A stretch of 64,000 bases of DNA from Stenotrophomonas sp. ZAC14D1_NAIMI4_1. Lineage in GTDB: Bacteria > Pseudomonadota > Gammaproteobacteria > Xanthomonadales > Xanthomonadaceae. The DNA is taken from assembly GCF_003086775.1 (NCBI RefSeq), contig NZ_CP026001.1:3686125-3750124 (forward strand). The letters run 5' to 3'. Below are positions 42,408 to 51,748 of this stretch, one piece after another. The translations under genes were made by a program, and so were the position numbers. Positions within the stretch are counted from its first letter, which is position 1, and the number at the start of each line of letters is the position of its first letter. The notes below the pieces were generated by a model, which was not told the origin of the DNA, did not search any database, and saw nothing but the letters and a program-made list of their open reading frames with translations.

Positions 42408-42413
42408 TATAAT
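42408..42413 (+). promoter_or_regulatory. -10 box of the 6S RNA gene
   Basis: A perfect TATAAT 8 bases before the proposed 5' end. No good -35 box at the standard spacing. Confidence 0.65.
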
Positions 42414-42420
42414 GGCCACG

Positions 42421-42605
42421 CGTTCTCTGCGGTACTCGACGGCATGTGCAAACATTCGCCTTGTCCCTTAAGAACGACACCGGGAGCGCGACAGCGCCGG
42501 GAGTGCAGGTCCGCCTTGTAGCGGGAAGCCCGATGGTTCTCCAGCGTTCCCACTTGAGCCCCCGGGTTCAAGGTCGTTTCGCATGCATCGACATTGCGGA
42601 GAATG
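42421..42605 (+). ncRNA. ssrS: 6S RNA
   Basis: A ~185-nt RNA that mimics an open promoter and holds sigma-70 RNA polymerase in stationary phase. Evidence: position between zapA and ygfA, the standard proteobacterial site; a closing stem between CGTTCTC (42421) and GAGAATG (42605); a long rod with a central bubble; and the 3' side motif CTTGAGCCCCCGGGTTCAAG, close to the E. coli 6S hairpin CTTGAACC...GGTTCAAG. A TATAAT box precedes it and a terminator follows. Confidence 0.9.
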
Positions 42606-42616
42606 CAATATTCCAG

Positions 42617-42652
42617 CAAGGGCGGCGTCTTCGGGCGTCGCCCTTGTTCTTT
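42617..42652 (+). terminator. Terminator after 6S RNA
   Basis: An 8-bp stem (CAAGGGCG / CGCCCTTG) extended inside by CGTC-UUCG-GGCG pairs and followed by TTCTTT. It lies between 6S RNA and the ygfA start. Confidence 0.75.
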
Positions 42653-42689
42653 ACGGCACAATGGCGGCTGTTTCCCGCCGCACGCTGCC

Positions 42690-43279
42690 ATGACCGACCC
42701 GCGCCAGGCCCTGCGCCACGACCTGCGGCAACGCCGCCGCGATCTTTCCGCGCCCGCGCGCATCGCCGCCGCCGAATCGCTGGCCTATGCCCTGCTTGCC
42801 CTGCCCTTCGCCCCGCGCACCGGCCCGGTGGCCGGCTACTGGGCGCTGGATGGCGAGATCGCCCTGCACCGCTGGCAACTGCAGTTGCCCGAAGGCCTCA
42901 CCTACTGCCTGCCGGTGCTGGCCGGCGAGGTGCTGCGCTTCGCGCCGTGGCGCCCCGGCCAACCGCTGACCAGCAACCGTTACGGCATCCCCGAACCCGA
43001 CGTGGCGCTGGCAGACACCCTGGAACCGGCGCAGATGGCGCTGGTGGTGACCCCGCTGGTGGGCTTCGACCACCAGTGCCGGCGGCTGGGCATGGGGGGC
43101 GGCTGGTATGATCGCAGCTTCGCCTTCCGCCACGACCGGCCGGCGCCGCCCTGGCTGGTCGGTGCTGCGTTCGCGGTGCAGCAGGTCGAGTCCTTGCCGG
43201 TGGCGTCGTGGGACGTGCCGGTGGATGCGATCTGCACCGAAGACGGCACCCTGTTCCCCTCCGCTGCCCCCGTGAACGC

Positions 43280-43283
<4 letters not shown>
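42690..43283 (+). CDS. ygfA: 5-formyltetrahydrofolate cyclo-ligase
   Basis: Converts 5-formyl-THF to 5,10-methenyl-THF with ATP. The 197 residues have LRHDLRQRRRDLS at the start, and the C-terminal VVTPLVGFDHQCRRLGMGGG followed by WYDRSF, the ATP/folate site. The ATG at MTDPRQ is chosen since 6S RNA occupies the upstream part of the frame. In other bacteria 6S processing and ygfA expression are linked. Overlaps the EVE gene by 4 nt. Confidence 0.95.
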
Positions 43284-43759
<476 letters not shown>

Positions 43760-43781
43760 TTCCCTGCCTGAGAGTCCTCCC

Positions 43782-44429
43782 ATGTCCGAAGCCAAGCGCC
43801 TGGCCGCCGAGAAAGCCATCGAATACGTCCAGGACGGCATGATCGTCGGTGTCGGCACCGGTTCCACCGTTGCCTATTTCATCGATGCCCTGGCCCGCAT
43901 CCAGCACCGCATCAAGGGCGCGGTGTCCAGTTCCGAGCAGAGCACCGCCCGCCTGAAGCAGCACGGCATCGAGGTGATCGAGCTGAACCATGCCGGCACC
44001 CTGTCGCTGTACGTGGACGGCGCCGATGAGTGCGACGCCAACAAGTGCCTGATCAAGGGCGGCGGTGCCGCGCTGACCCGCGAGAAGATCATCGCCGAGG
44101 CCAGCGAGCACTTCGTCTGCATCGTCGACCCGAGCAAGCAGGTGCCGGTGCTGGGCAGGTTCCCGCTGCCGGTGGAAGTGATCCCGATGGCACGCAGCCT
44201 GGTGGCCCGCCAGATCCGCGACATGACCGGCGGCCAGCCGACCTGGCGCGAGGGCGTGGTGACCGACAACGGCAACCAGATCCTGGACATCCACAACCTG
44301 GAGATCACCGACCCGGAAAAGCTGGAGCGCGAGCTCAACCAGCTGCCGGGCGTGGTCTGCGTCGGCCTGTTCGCCCGCCGTCGCGCCGATGTGGTGATCG
44401 TCGGCGGCGAACCGCCGGTCGTGCTCTGA
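43782..44429 (+). CDS. rpiA: Ribose-5-phosphate isomerase A
   Basis: Interconverts ribose-5-P and ribulose-5-P in the pentose phosphate pathway. The 215 residues hold [15 protein letters not shown], the active-site [19 protein letters not shown] and [19 protein letters not shown]. Full length. It is in a co-directional run with ygfA, EVE and the DUF192 gene. Confidence 0.97.
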   Translation: MSEAKRLAAEKAIEYVQDGMIVGVGTGSTVAYFIDALARIQHRIKGAVSSSEQSTARLKQHGIEVIELNHAGTLSLYVDGADECDANKCLIKGGGAALTREKIIAEASEHFVCIVDPSKQVPVLGRFPLPVEVIPMARSLVARQIRDMTGGQPTWREGVVTDNGNQILDIHNLEITDPEKLERELNQLPGVVCVGLFARRRADVVIVGGEPPVVL

Positions 44430-44448
44430 TTTACGAAAGGACGCTGAC

Positions 44449-44892
44449 ATGTCGCTGCGCTCGCTGCTGATCCTCCCCCTGCTGGCCCTGACCGGCTGTG
44501 CCACCGATGCCGCCCGCCACTGGGTGGAACTGGATGGCGCCCGCTACCAGGTCGAGCTGGCCACCAATGACGAAACCCGCGCCCGCGGGCTGATGTTCCG
44601 CGACCAGATGCAGGCCGACCACGGCATGCTGTTCATCCACGACCGCGAGGAGATGCAGGCGTACTGGATGAAGAACACCAAGATCGCGCTGGACATCCTG
44701 TACTTCGACAGCGAGCGCAAGCTGGTCAGCCAGCAGCGCGACGTGCCGCCGTGCTCGGCCGGCGACATGTGCCCGCCCTACCCCAGCGGCGGCCCGGCGC
44801 GGTACGTGCTGGAGCTCAACGCCGGGCAGGCCGAGAAGTTGAAGCTGAAGGACGGCACCCCGCTGACGTTCGGCCCGGGCATCGAAAAATAA
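44449..44892 (+). CDS. DUF192 family lipoprotein
   Basis: A 147-residue small beta-rich protein with a lipoprotein signal (LLALTGC), so probably on the periplasmic face. GLMFRDQMQADHGMLFIHD and YWMKNTKIALDILYFDSERK are DUF192 marks. AAAGGA lies 9 bases before the ATG. Function is unknown; GGGGTC palindrome copy 2 follows. Confidence 0.92.
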   Translation: MSLRSLLILPLLALTGCATDAARHWVELDGARYQVELATNDETRARGLMFRDQMQADHGMLFIHDREEMQAYWMKNTKIALDILYFDSERKLVSQQRDVPPCSAGDMCPPYPSGGPARYVLELNAGQAEKLKLKDGTPLTFGPGIEK

Positions 44893-44906
44893 GGCTGCCG
44901 GAATCC

Positions 44907-44946
44907 GGGGTCGGATCCCTTTCGCGCGCGAAAGGGCTCTGACCCC
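44907..44946. repeat. GGGGTC-type intergenic palindrome, copy 2
   Basis: GGGGTCGGATCCCTTTCGCG facing CGCGAAAGGGCTCTGACCCC, followed by GTTTCTT on the plus strand. Likely ends the rpiA-DUF192 transcript. Confidence 0.75.
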
Positions 44947-45017
44947 GTTTCTTCATGGCAGGTTCTTTTCACGCCACACCGCTTGAAACCGCCTGCAATT
45001 GCCTCCAGTCTGTGGCC

Positions 45018-45863
45018 ATGCAGGACCGGATCACACTCCCCGACTGGGACGCACTGGCCGACGTCGATGACGAGGCGCTGCCACTGTTGCCGACCGCGTT
45101 GCTGATCGCGCGCGATGAATACCCCGACCTGCAGCCCGGCGTGTACGACGCGCTGGTGCAGAGCCATGTCGACCACCTGCGTGCGGAAGTGGACACCATC
45201 GAGCGCTGGCCGCTGAAGATGGCCGCGGTCAACCGCCACCTGTTCGACGAACTGGGCTACAGCGGCGACCACCAGGAGTACTACGACCCGCGCAACAGCT
45301 ACCTCAACCAGGTGTTCGAGCGACGGCTGGGCAATCCCATTTCGCTGGCCCTGGTACAGATGGAAGTCGCCCGCCGGCTGGGCATTCCGCTGGATGGCGT
45401 GTCCTTCCCCGGCCACTTCCTGGTGCGCCTGCCGGTGGATGACGGCGTGCTGGTGATGGACCCGTTCAACGGCGGCCGCCCGCTGGACGTGGACGAGCTG
45501 CGCGAGCGGGCCAAGTCGCACCTCGGCGGGCAGGCCCCGGACGACCAGGTGCTGGCGCAGATCCTCGACCCGGCGCCGACACGCGCGATCCTCATCCGCA
45601 TGCTGCGCAACCTGCACGGCGTGTATGCCGAAGCCAGCGAGTGGGACCGCGCCGCGCGCAGTGCCGACCGCCTGCTGAAGCTGGCCCCGGAACAGGACGA
45701 CGCCCTGCGCGACCGTGGCCTGGCGTACCTGCAGCTGGATTACCTGGCCGGCGCCCGCCACGACCTTGGCCAGTACCTGCGCCGCAACCCCGAGGCCAGC
45801 GATGCGCAGTGGCTGCGCGAGAAGCTGATCGACCTGGGTGGGCCGATGCCGCGCTTGCATTGA
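45018..45863 (+). CDS. SirB1 family transglutaminase-like protein with TPR
   Basis: About 281 residues. The N-terminal part has the SirB1 core (YYDPRNSYLNQVFERRLGNP ISLALVQ, then PGHFLVRL), a transglutaminase-like fold whose usual catalytic Cys is not obvious; the C-terminal 80 residues form TPR-like helices (RNLHGVYAEASEWDRAARSA). In other bacteria such proteins lie beside prmC/hemK. The start is uncertain: the ATG at MQDRITLP is chosen, without a good ribosome site; an earlier ATG at 44955 would add 21 residues. Confidence 0.82.
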   Translation: MQDRITLPDWDALADVDDEALPLLPTALLIARDEYPDLQPGVYDALVQSHVDHLRAEVDTIERWPLKMAAVNRHLFDELGYSGDHQEYYDPRNSYLNQVFERRLGNPISLALVQMEVARRLGIPLDGVSFPGHFLVRLPVDDGVLVMDPFNGGRPLDVDELRERAKSHLGGQAPDDQVLAQILDPAPTRAILIRMLRNLHGVYAEASEWDRAARSADRLLKLAPEQDDALRDRGLAYLQLDYLAGARHDLGQYLRRNPEASDAQWLREKLIDLGGPMPRLH

Positions 45864-45866
45864 CCG

Positions 45867-45891
45867 GTAGCGCCGGGCCATGCCCGGCGGC
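45867..45891 (+). repeat. SMAG-type GTAG palindrome
   Basis: GTAGCGCCGGGCCATGCCCG then GCGG, just past the SirB1 gene stop and before the convergent rubredoxin stop. Confidence 0.85.
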
Positions 45892-45897
45892 CCTCGA

Positions 45898-46089
45898 TCA
45901 ATCGATCTCGACCATCTCGAAGTCGTCCTTGGTCACCCCGCAGTCCGGGCAGGTCCACGTCTCGGGAATGTCCTCCCAGCGCGTGCCCGGGGCGATGCCT
46001 TCTTCCGGCAGACCGTCCGCTTCGCGGTAGATGAAGCCGCAGACCACGCACATCCAAGTACGCAAGGTGGTGGGGGTGGCGTCGGTCAT
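45898..46089 (-). CDS. Rubredoxin
   Basis: A one-iron electron carrier with two CxxCG-type knuckles: MCVVCGFIY and [26 protein letters not shown] between them is standard. The start [10 protein letters not shown] (63 residues) is preferred because it leaves 67 bases to the divergent thiE; two earlier in-frame ATGs would add up to 17 residues. Redox partner unknown; some relatives serve alkane hydroxylases or oxygen detoxification. Confidence 0.94.
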   Translation of the reverse strand: MTDATPTTLRTWMCVVCGFIYREADGLPEEGIAPGTRWEDIPETWTCPDCGVTKDDFEMVEID

Positions 46090-46156
46090 CGGATAATCAG
46101 GGCTGGATTCACGGGTTGCCATTGTCCCATCGCGGCCCACTCACCGGTAGCCATCA

Positions 46157-46783
46157 ATGACTTCTGCTTCCCCGGCGCCCCGCGGCGTCTACCTGATCAC
46201 CCCGGATGAACCCGATACCGCACGCCTGCTGGCGCGCACCGCGCCGCTGCTGGCCGCCGGTGCCACCTGGCTGCAGTACCGCAACAAGACCGCCAGCGAC
46301 GCGCTGCGGCGGGAGCAGGCCACCGCCCTGCAGGCGCTGTGCGCCGCCCAGGGCGTGCCGCTCATCATCAACGACGACCCGGCGCTGGCCCTGGCCGTGG
46401 GCGCAGCCGGCGTGCACCTGGGCGGCACCGACGGCGATATCCCCAGCGCGCGTGCCCTGCTCGGCCCGGCCGCCATCATCGGCGCGTCCTGCTACGACCA
46501 GCTGGCCAATGCCGAAAAGGCCGTGGCTGCCGGTGCCAGCTACGTGGCCTTCGGCGCCTTCTTCCCCACCACCACCAAGGTCACCAGCAGCCGCGCCCAT
46601 GCCGACCTGCTGCGGCAAAGCGCCGCACTGGGTGTGCCGCGGGTGGCGATCGGTGGCCTGACGCCGGACAATGTCGGTCCCATCATCGATGCCGGCGCCG
46701 ACCTGGTGGCCGTGGTCAGCGGCATCTACGCCGCACAGGACCCGGTCGCGACCCAGCGCGCCTTCCTCGCCCAGTTCGCGTAA
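46157..46783 (+). CDS. thiE: Thiamine-phosphate synthase
   Basis: Joins HMP-PP and thiazole phosphate to thiamine phosphate. The 208-residue TIM barrel has [58 protein letters not shown] and the phosphate-binding [19 protein letters not shown]. No TPP riboswitch is visible in the 67-base gap upstream. hemL follows after 16 bases and is probably co-transcribed. Confidence 0.96.
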   Translation: MTSASPAPRGVYLITPDEPDTARLLARTAPLLAAGATWLQYRNKTASDALRREQATALQALCAAQGVPLIINDDPALALAVGAAGVHLGGTDGDIPSARALLGPAAIIGASCYDQLANAEKAVAAGASYVAFGAFFPTTTKVTSSRAHADLLRQSAALGVPRVAIGGLTPDNVGPIIDAGADLVAVVSGIYAAQDPVATQRAFLAQFA

Positions 46784-46799
46784 CGCCCAGGAAAGCCCC

Positions 46800-48089
46800 A
46801 TGAACCACGACCAGTCCCACGCCCTGTTCTCCCGCGCCCAGCAGCTGCTGCCGGGTGGCGTCAATTCGCCGGTGCGCGCGTTCAAGTCCGTCGGCGGCGA
46901 GCCGTTCTTCGTCGAGCGCGCCGATGGCGCCTACCTGCATGACGTCGACGGCAACCGCTACATCGACTACGTCGGTTCCTGGGGCCCGATGATCGTCGGC
47001 CACAACCACCCGGCCGTGCGCCAGGCGGTGAAGAAGGCCATCGACAACGGCCTGTCCTTCGGCGCGCCCTGTGCGGCCGAAGTGACCATGGCCGAGACCA
47101 TCACCCGCCTGGTGCCGTCCTGCGAGATGGTGCGCATGGTCAACTCCGGCACCGAGGCCACGCTGTCGGCCATCCGCCTGGCCCGTGGCGCCACCGGCCG
47201 CAACCGCATCGTCAAGTTCGAAGGCTGCTACCACGGCCACGGCGACTCGTTCCTGGTCAAGGCCGGCAGCGGCATGCTGACCCTGGGCGTGCCGACCTCG
47301 CCGGGCGTACCGGCCGGCCTGAGCGAACTGACCCTGACCCTGCCCTACAACGACTTCGACGCCGCTACTGCGCTGTTCGAACAGCAGGGCGATGACATCG
47401 CCGGCCTCATCATCGAACCGGTGGTGGGCAACGCCAACTGCATCCCGCCGCGCGAGGGCTACCTGCAGCACCTGCGCGAACTGTGCACCCAGCATGGGGC
47501 GCTGCTGATCTTCGACGAAGTAATGACCGGTTTCCGCGTGGCCCTCGGCGGTGCGCAGGCGCATTACGGCGTTACCCCGGACCTGAGCACCTTCGGCAAG
47601 ATCATCGGCGGCGGCATGCCGGTGGGCGCCTACGGTGGCCGCCGCGAGCTGATGCAGCAGATCGCCCCGGCCGGCCCGATCTACCAGGCCGGCACGCTGA
47701 GCGGCAATCCGGTGGCGATGGCTGCGGGCCTGGCGATGCTGGAACTGGTATCGCAGCCGGGCTTCCACGCTGACCTGGCCGAACGCACCGCGCGCCTGTG
47801 TGCAGGCCTGGAAGCGGCCGCCGCCGAAGCGGGCGTGGCCGTGACCACCACCTGCGTGGGCGCGATGTTCGGGCTGTTCTTCACCAATGAAAAGGTGGAG
47901 ACCTATGCGCAGGCCACCGCCTGTGACATCCCGGCGTTCAACCGCTTCTTCCACGCGATGCTGGAACAGGGCGTGTTCCTGGCACCGTCGGCCTACGAGG
48001 CCGGCTTCATGTCCAGCGCGCACGACGACGCAGTGATCGATGCCACCCTGGCCGCTGCCCGCGTGGCGTTCAAGGCTGCCAAGGGCTGA
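46800..48089 (+). CDS. hemL: Glutamate-1-semialdehyde 2,1-aminomutase
   Basis: PLP enzyme of the C5 pathway that makes 5-aminolevulinate for heme. 429 residues, standard length: [20 protein letters not shown] at the start, [20 protein letters not shown], the PLP-lysine region [20 protein letters not shown] and [17 protein letters not shown]. The ATG at MNHDQSH follows AGGAAAG. Paired with thiE, an order common in Xanthomonads. Confidence 0.97.
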   Translation: MNHDQSHALFSRAQQLLPGGVNSPVRAFKSVGGEPFFVERADGAYLHDVDGNRYIDYVGSWGPMIVGHNHPAVRQAVKKAIDNGLSFGAPCAAEVTMAETITRLVPSCEMVRMVNSGTEATLSAIRLARGATGRNRIVKFEGCYHGHGDSFLVKAGSGMLTLGVPTSPGVPAGLSELTLTLPYNDFDAATALFEQQGDDIAGLIIEPVVGNANCIPPREGYLQHLRELCTQHGALLIFDEVMTGFRVALGGAQAHYGVTPDLSTFGKIIGGGMPVGAYGGRRELMQQIAPAGPIYQAGTLSGNPVAMAAGLAMLELVSQPGFHADLAERTARLCAGLEAAAAEAGVAVTTTCVGAMFGLFFTNEKVETYAQATACDIPAFNRFFHAMLEQGVFLAPSAYEAGFMSSAHDDAVIDATLAAARVAFKAAKG

Positions 48090-48100
48090 GCCCACGCCCG

Positions 48101-48233
48101 GCAGATGCCAACCTTGGTTGGCATTGCCGTGGCACGGCATCCACGCATGGCGTGGATCTACCACGCATGGCCGTGGCACGGCATCCACGCATGGCGTGGA
48201 TCTACCAGTAGAGCCACGCCATGCGTGGCTGCC
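48101..48233. repeat. SMAG-type palindrome cluster after hemL
   Basis: GATGCCAACCTTGGTTGGCA, then two copies of a unit containing GGCATCCACGCATGGCGTGG followed by ATCTACC, then GTAGAGCCACGCCATGCGTG facing them. Fills the gap between hemL and the azurin gene stop. Confidence 0.8.
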
Positions 48234-48234
48234 A

Positions 48235-48684
48235 TCAACCAAAGACGAAGCTGCCCTTCATCATCGCGAAGTGGCCGGGGAACGAGCAGAAGAAGGTGTA
48301 ATCGCCGCCCTTCTGCAGGCCCTTGGTGGAGAAACGCACGCGCGTGGTTTCGCCGCCGCCGATCACCTTGGTGTGCGCCAGCACGCGCTTGTCGGCCTTG
48401 GGCAGGTAGCTGTCGGCCAGGGTCATGCGCATGCCGGCCATCGCCACCGGCTGGTAGTCGGCGGTGCGGGTCAGCACCCAGTTGTGGCCCATCGCCGTGG
48501 CCGCCAGCTTGCCGGTGTGGCGCAGGGTCAGGTCCACTTCGCTGCAGTCGGCGGCCACCTTGATCTGGCGCGTGCTGAAGCTCATCTGGTCGGTGCTGTC
48601 GATGCTCACCGCGCACACGCGCGCCATCGCCGACGGCGCCAGCATCACCGCGCCCAGTCCCACTGCCACCATCCAAGCCTTCAT
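48235..48684 (-). CDS. azu: Azurin
   Basis: Periplasmic type I blue copper electron carrier. 149 residues with a signal peptide to about Ala21. All copper ligands line up with mature azurin numbering plus 21: His67 (MGHNW), Cys133, His138 and Met142 (FFCSFPGHFAMM); the structural disulfide Cys24-Cys47 is present. AAGGAG lies 8 bases before the ATG. It can donate electrons to cytochrome cd1 nitrite reductase or peroxidases; the partner is not in this window. Confidence 0.96.
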   Translation of the reverse strand: MKAWMVAVGLGAVMLAPSAMARVCAVSIDSTDQMSFSTRQIKVAADCSEVDLTLRHTGKLAATAMGHNWVLTRTADYQPVAMAGMRMTLADSYLPKADKRVLAHTKVIGGGETTRVRFSTKGLQKGGDYTFFCSFPGHFAMMKGSFVFG

Positions 48685-48806
48685 CGTTGCGTCTCCTTCT
48701 GGTTCACCGGCCATTCTAGGCAGGGCCACCCGCCATCGTCTGCGACCGTCTGTCGCACGCACGCGGCAGGGTGTTCGCGCATTGACGGCAATGGCATGCT
48801 CAGGCC

Positions 48807-49409
48807 ATGCGGATCGACCTGTTGCTGCTGGATGTGGACGGCGTGCTGGTGCAGTACCAGCGCGCGCAGCGCGTGCTGCACCTGGCGCAGGCGCTGGATG
48901 TGCCGGCCGCGTCGGTACAGGCAGCACTGTATGAAAGCGGGCTGGAAACGGCGCATGACAGTGGCGCGCTCGATGCCACCGCCTATCTTGCACGCCTGGG
49001 CCAACAACTGGGGCGCACGGTGGATGCACGCACGTGGATTGCCGCGCGCCAGGCCGCCAGCCACCCGCAGGATGCGGTGCTGCAACGCCTGGAACACCTG
49101 CAGGTGCCGCTGGCGGTGCTTACAAACAACGGCGCGTTGATGGTGCAGGCACTGCCCAGCCTGTTGCCGGCCTTGTTCCCCGCACTGAACGGCCGGGTGT
49201 TCTGCAGTGCCGACTTCGGCCTGCGCAAACCGCAGCCTGCGGTGTTCCTGCGCGTGCTCGAGGTGCTGCAGGTGGCGCCTGCACGCACCCTGTTCGTCGA
49301 TGATCTGTTCGCCAACGTGCGCGGCGCACGCGCTGCCGGCCTGCACGCGGAAACGGTGCACGACGGGCGCGGGCTGGGCAAGGTACTGAAGCGCTACGCG
49401 GTGCGGTGA
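48807..49409 (+). CDS. HAD superfamily hydrolase
   Basis: A 200-residue HAD phosphatase-like protein: motif I LLLDVDGVLV (nucleophile and acid Asp), motif II VLTNNG, the Lys in RKPQPAVF, and motif IV LFVDDLFANVRGARAAGLHA. The helical cap is short and close to the 2-haloacid/phosphoglycolate group. Substrate unknown. Stands alone, convergent with argD across a GGGGTC palindrome. Confidence 0.88.
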   Translation: MRIDLLLLDVDGVLVQYQRAQRVLHLAQALDVPAASVQAALYESGLETAHDSGALDATAYLARLGQQLGRTVDARTWIAARQAASHPQDAVLQRLEHLQVPLAVLTNNGALMVQALPSLLPALFPALNGRVFCSADFGLRKPQPAVFLRVLEVLQVAPARTLFVDDLFANVRGARAAGLHAETVHDGRGLGKVLKRYAVR

Positions 49410-49416
49410 TCATGAT

Positions 49417-49456
49417 CGGGGTCAGAGCCCTCTCCTCTGGAGAGGGATCCGACCCC
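49417..49456. repeat. GGGGTC-type intergenic palindrome, copy 3
   Basis: GGGGTCAGAGCCCTCTCC facing GGAGAGGGATCCGACCCC, placed between the stops of two convergent genes, where a two-way terminator would be expected. Confidence 0.8.
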
Positions 49457-49466
49457 GGCGCCGGGA

Positions 49467-50693
49467 TCAGCGCGCGGCGACGAACGCGGCGATTGCGGCG
49501 TGCAGGCGCTTGAGGCCTTCGGCCACTTCTTCGTCGGTGATGTTCAGCGACGGCACGAAGCGCAGCACGTCCGGGCCAGCCTGCAGGGTCAGCAGGCCCT
49601 GGTCGGCGGCATGGTCGAGGATGGCACCGGCCTGGCCGGCGAAGGCCGGGCTCAGCACCGCACCCAGCATCAGGCCGCGGCCCCGCACGCCACTGAACAC
49701 GCCGAACTCTTCACTGATGCGGGCAAAGCCATCGCGCAGCGCCTTCGACTGGCGGCTGACGTTGGCGGCGATCTCCGGCGAGGCCAGCTTGCGCAGGGCC
49801 ACGCGGGCCACGGCAGCGGCCAGCGGGTTGCCACCGAAGGTGGTGCCGTGGGCGCCGAACTGCATGGTTTCGGCCACCTTCGGGCCGGCCAGCATCGCGC
49901 CGATCGGGAAGCCACCGCCCAGTGCCTTGGCCAGGGTGACCATGTCCGGCACCACGTCGTCCTGCCAGTGCGCGAACAGGGTACCGGTGCGGCCCATGCC
50001 GGCCTGGATCTCGTCCAGCACCAGCAGGGCATCGTGCTGGTCGCACAGCTCGCGCACGCGCTTGAGGAAGCCGGACTTGGCCGGCATCACGCCGCCCTCG
50101 CCCTGCACCGGCTCGAGCATGACGGCGGCCACGTCGCCGGCGGCCATCGCGGTTTCCAGCTGCACTTCATCGTTGAAGTCGATGTAGCGGAAACCACCGG
50201 GCAGCGGCTCGTAGCCTTCCTGGTACTTCGGCTGGGCGGTGGCGGTCACCGCGCCCATGGTGCGGCCGTGGAAGCTGCCGCGGAAGGTGATGATGACGCG
50301 CTTGTCGGCCGGGCGACCCTTGCTGGAGGCCCACTTGCGGACCATCTTGATCGCCACTTCGTTGGCTTCGGCGCCGGAATTGCACAGGAACACGCGCTCG
50401 GCGAAGCGGCTGGCCTGCACCAGTTCCTCGGCCAGGTGCAGCGGCGGCGCGCTGTAGAACACATTGCTGGTGTGCCACAGCTTGCCGGCCTGCTCGACCA
50501 GCGCGGCCACCAGGTCCGGGTCGTTATGGCCCAGGCCACACACGGCAATGCCGGCGGCCAGGTCGATGAACTCGCGGCCCTGGCTGTCCCACACGCGGGC
50601 GCCCTGGCCTCGCTCCAGCACCACCTGGCGGGGCTTGTACACCGGCAGGTAGTAGTGCGACAGGGAGATCAACGGATCGGTAGCGGCGGTCAT
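49467..50693 (-). CDS. argD: Class III PLP aminotransferase, acetylornithine type
   Basis: A 408-residue aminotransferase of the ArgD/AstC group. Motifs: FIDLAAGIAVCGLGHNDPDL, FLCNSGAEANEVAIKMVRKW, TFRGSFHGRTMGAVTAT, VLDEIQAGMGRTGTLFAH and the PLP-lysine in VTLAKALGGGFPIGAM. In Xanthomonads arginine synthesis goes through N-acetylcitrulline, but the aminotransfer step is the same. Acetylornithine and succinylornithine enzymes cannot be told apart by eye. No arg genes lie nearby in this window. Confidence 0.9.
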   Translation of the reverse strand: MTAATDPLISLSHYYLPVYKPRQVVLERGQGARVWDSQGREFIDLAAGIAVCGLGHNDPDLVAALVEQAGKLWHTSNVFYSAPPLHLAEELVQASRFAERVFLCNSGAEANEVAIKMVRKWASSKGRPADKRVIITFRGSFHGRTMGAVTATAQPKYQEGYEPLPGGFRYIDFNDEVQLETAMAAGDVAAVMLEPVQGEGGVMPAKSGFLKRVRELCDQHDALLVLDEIQAGMGRTGTLFAHWQDDVVPDMVTLAKALGGGFPIGAMLAGPKVAETMQFGAHGTTFGGNPLAAAVARVALRKLASPEIAANVSRQSKALRDGFARISEEFGVFSGVRGRGLMLGAVLSPAFAGQAGAILDHAADQGLLTLQAGPDVLRFVPSLNITDEEVAEGLKRLHAAIAAFVAAR

Positions 50694-50756
50694 GGCAGTG
50701 GAGTGGGTTCAGGAACCCCCATTCTCGCCCCCCAGCCCCTGCGGCACAATGTGCGG

Positions 50757-51629
50757 ATGCGCCCGTTTTCCGCCCCCCAGCTGAACCCCGCCACCGCTTC
50801 CGGCTGGCGCCGGACCTGGTTCGACATCATCTACCGCCACGACACCCGGCCGTCCCGCAATTTCGACCTGATCCTGGTGGTGGCCATCATCGCCAGCATC
50901 CTGGTGGTGATGATCGACAGCGTGCAGCACCTGCACGTGGCGTGGTCGGACTGGCTGTACGTCATCGAATGGGGCTTCACCGCCCTGTTCACGATCGAGT
51001 ACCTGCTGCGGCTGGCGGTGGTGAAGCGGCCGCTGCGCTACGCGGTCAGCATCTGGGGCATCATCGACCTGCTGTCGATCCTGCCGGCCTACCTGTCGCT
51101 GTTCATCCCCGGCGCGCAGAGCCTGCTGGTGGTGCGCGCACTGCGCATGCTGCGGGTGTTCCGCATCCTCAAGCTGACCCGCTACATCGAGGAAAGCGGC
51201 GTCCTGCTGCAGTCGCTGTGGCGCAGCCGGCGCAAGATCCTGCTGTTCCTGTTCACGGTCATCACCATCACGATCATCGCCGGCACCCTGATGTACATCA
51301 TCGAGGGCCCGGCGCATGGGTTCAGCAACATCCCGGCCAGCATGTACTGGGCGGTGGTGACCATGGCCACGGTCGGCTTCGGCGACATCGTGCCGCAGAC
51401 CGTGCTGGGCCGCTTCGTCACCTCGGTGCTGATCCTGATCGGCTACAGCATCATCGCCGTGCCCACCGGCATCTACACCGCCGAGCTGGCCAGTACCATG
51501 CGCGAGGCCGACATGGCGGCGCGCCGGGATGCGCGTGGCTGCCCGCAGTGCGGGCTGGAAGGCCACGAACCCGACGCGCGCCATTGCCGCAGGTGCGGCA
51601 GTGCCCTGCCGGACACCTTCAACAAGTAG
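50757..51629 (+). CDS. Voltage-gated-type K+ channel with C-terminal zinc ribbon
   Basis: A 290-residue six-span ion channel. S4 is Arg-rich (VVRALRMLRVFRILKLTR, about 126-142), the pore filter is T-V-G-F-G-D at 205-210, and S6 follows (SVLILIGYSIIAVPTGIYTA). The cytoplasmic tail ends in a zinc ribbon with Cys262, Cys265, Cys277 and Cys280 (CPQCG...CRRCG), which may sense zinc, redox or partners (inference). The stop codon TAG is itself part of a GTAG of a SMAG repeat. Filter GFGD is the usual variant of GYGD. Confidence 0.9.
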   Translation: MRPFSAPQLNPATASGWRRTWFDIIYRHDTRPSRNFDLILVVAIIASILVVMIDSVQHLHVAWSDWLYVIEWGFTALFTIEYLLRLAVVKRPLRYAVSIWGIIDLLSILPAYLSLFIPGAQSLLVVRALRMLRVFRILKLTRYIEESGVLLQSLWRSRRKILLFLFTVITITIIAGTLMYIIEGPAHGFSNIPASMYWAVVTMATVGFGDIVPQTVLGRFVTSVLILIGYSIIAVPTGIYTAELASTMREADMAARRDARGCPQCGLEGHEPDARHCRRCGSALPDTFNK

Positions 51630-51743
51630 ATCCACGCCATCCTGAGCCAGTAGATCCACGCCATGCGTGGATAAGACCCGGCACAGTGCGGACCAACGGT
51701 CCGCACCCACCAGAGCCAGTAGATCCACGCCATGCGTGGATGC
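51627..51743. repeat. SMAG-type repeats after the channel gene
   Basis: A truncated GTAGATCCACGCCATCC, a full GTAGATCCACGCCATGCGTG, a GTGCGGACCAACGGTCCGCA unit and a final GTAGATCCACGCCATGCGTG. The pair layout equals that of the 89-bp array at 39142-39586, so this looks like a short relative of that array. Confidence 0.85.
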
Positions 51744-51748
51744 ACCCG

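Noticed and set aside
42594..42690. Longer N-terminus for ygfA
   Set aside because: The extra codons overlap the 3' end of 6S RNA and its terminator; MTDPRQ matches the family start.
46085..46160. TPP riboswitch before thiE
   Set aside because: The gap is under 70 bases and has no CUGAGA or ACCUG blocks.
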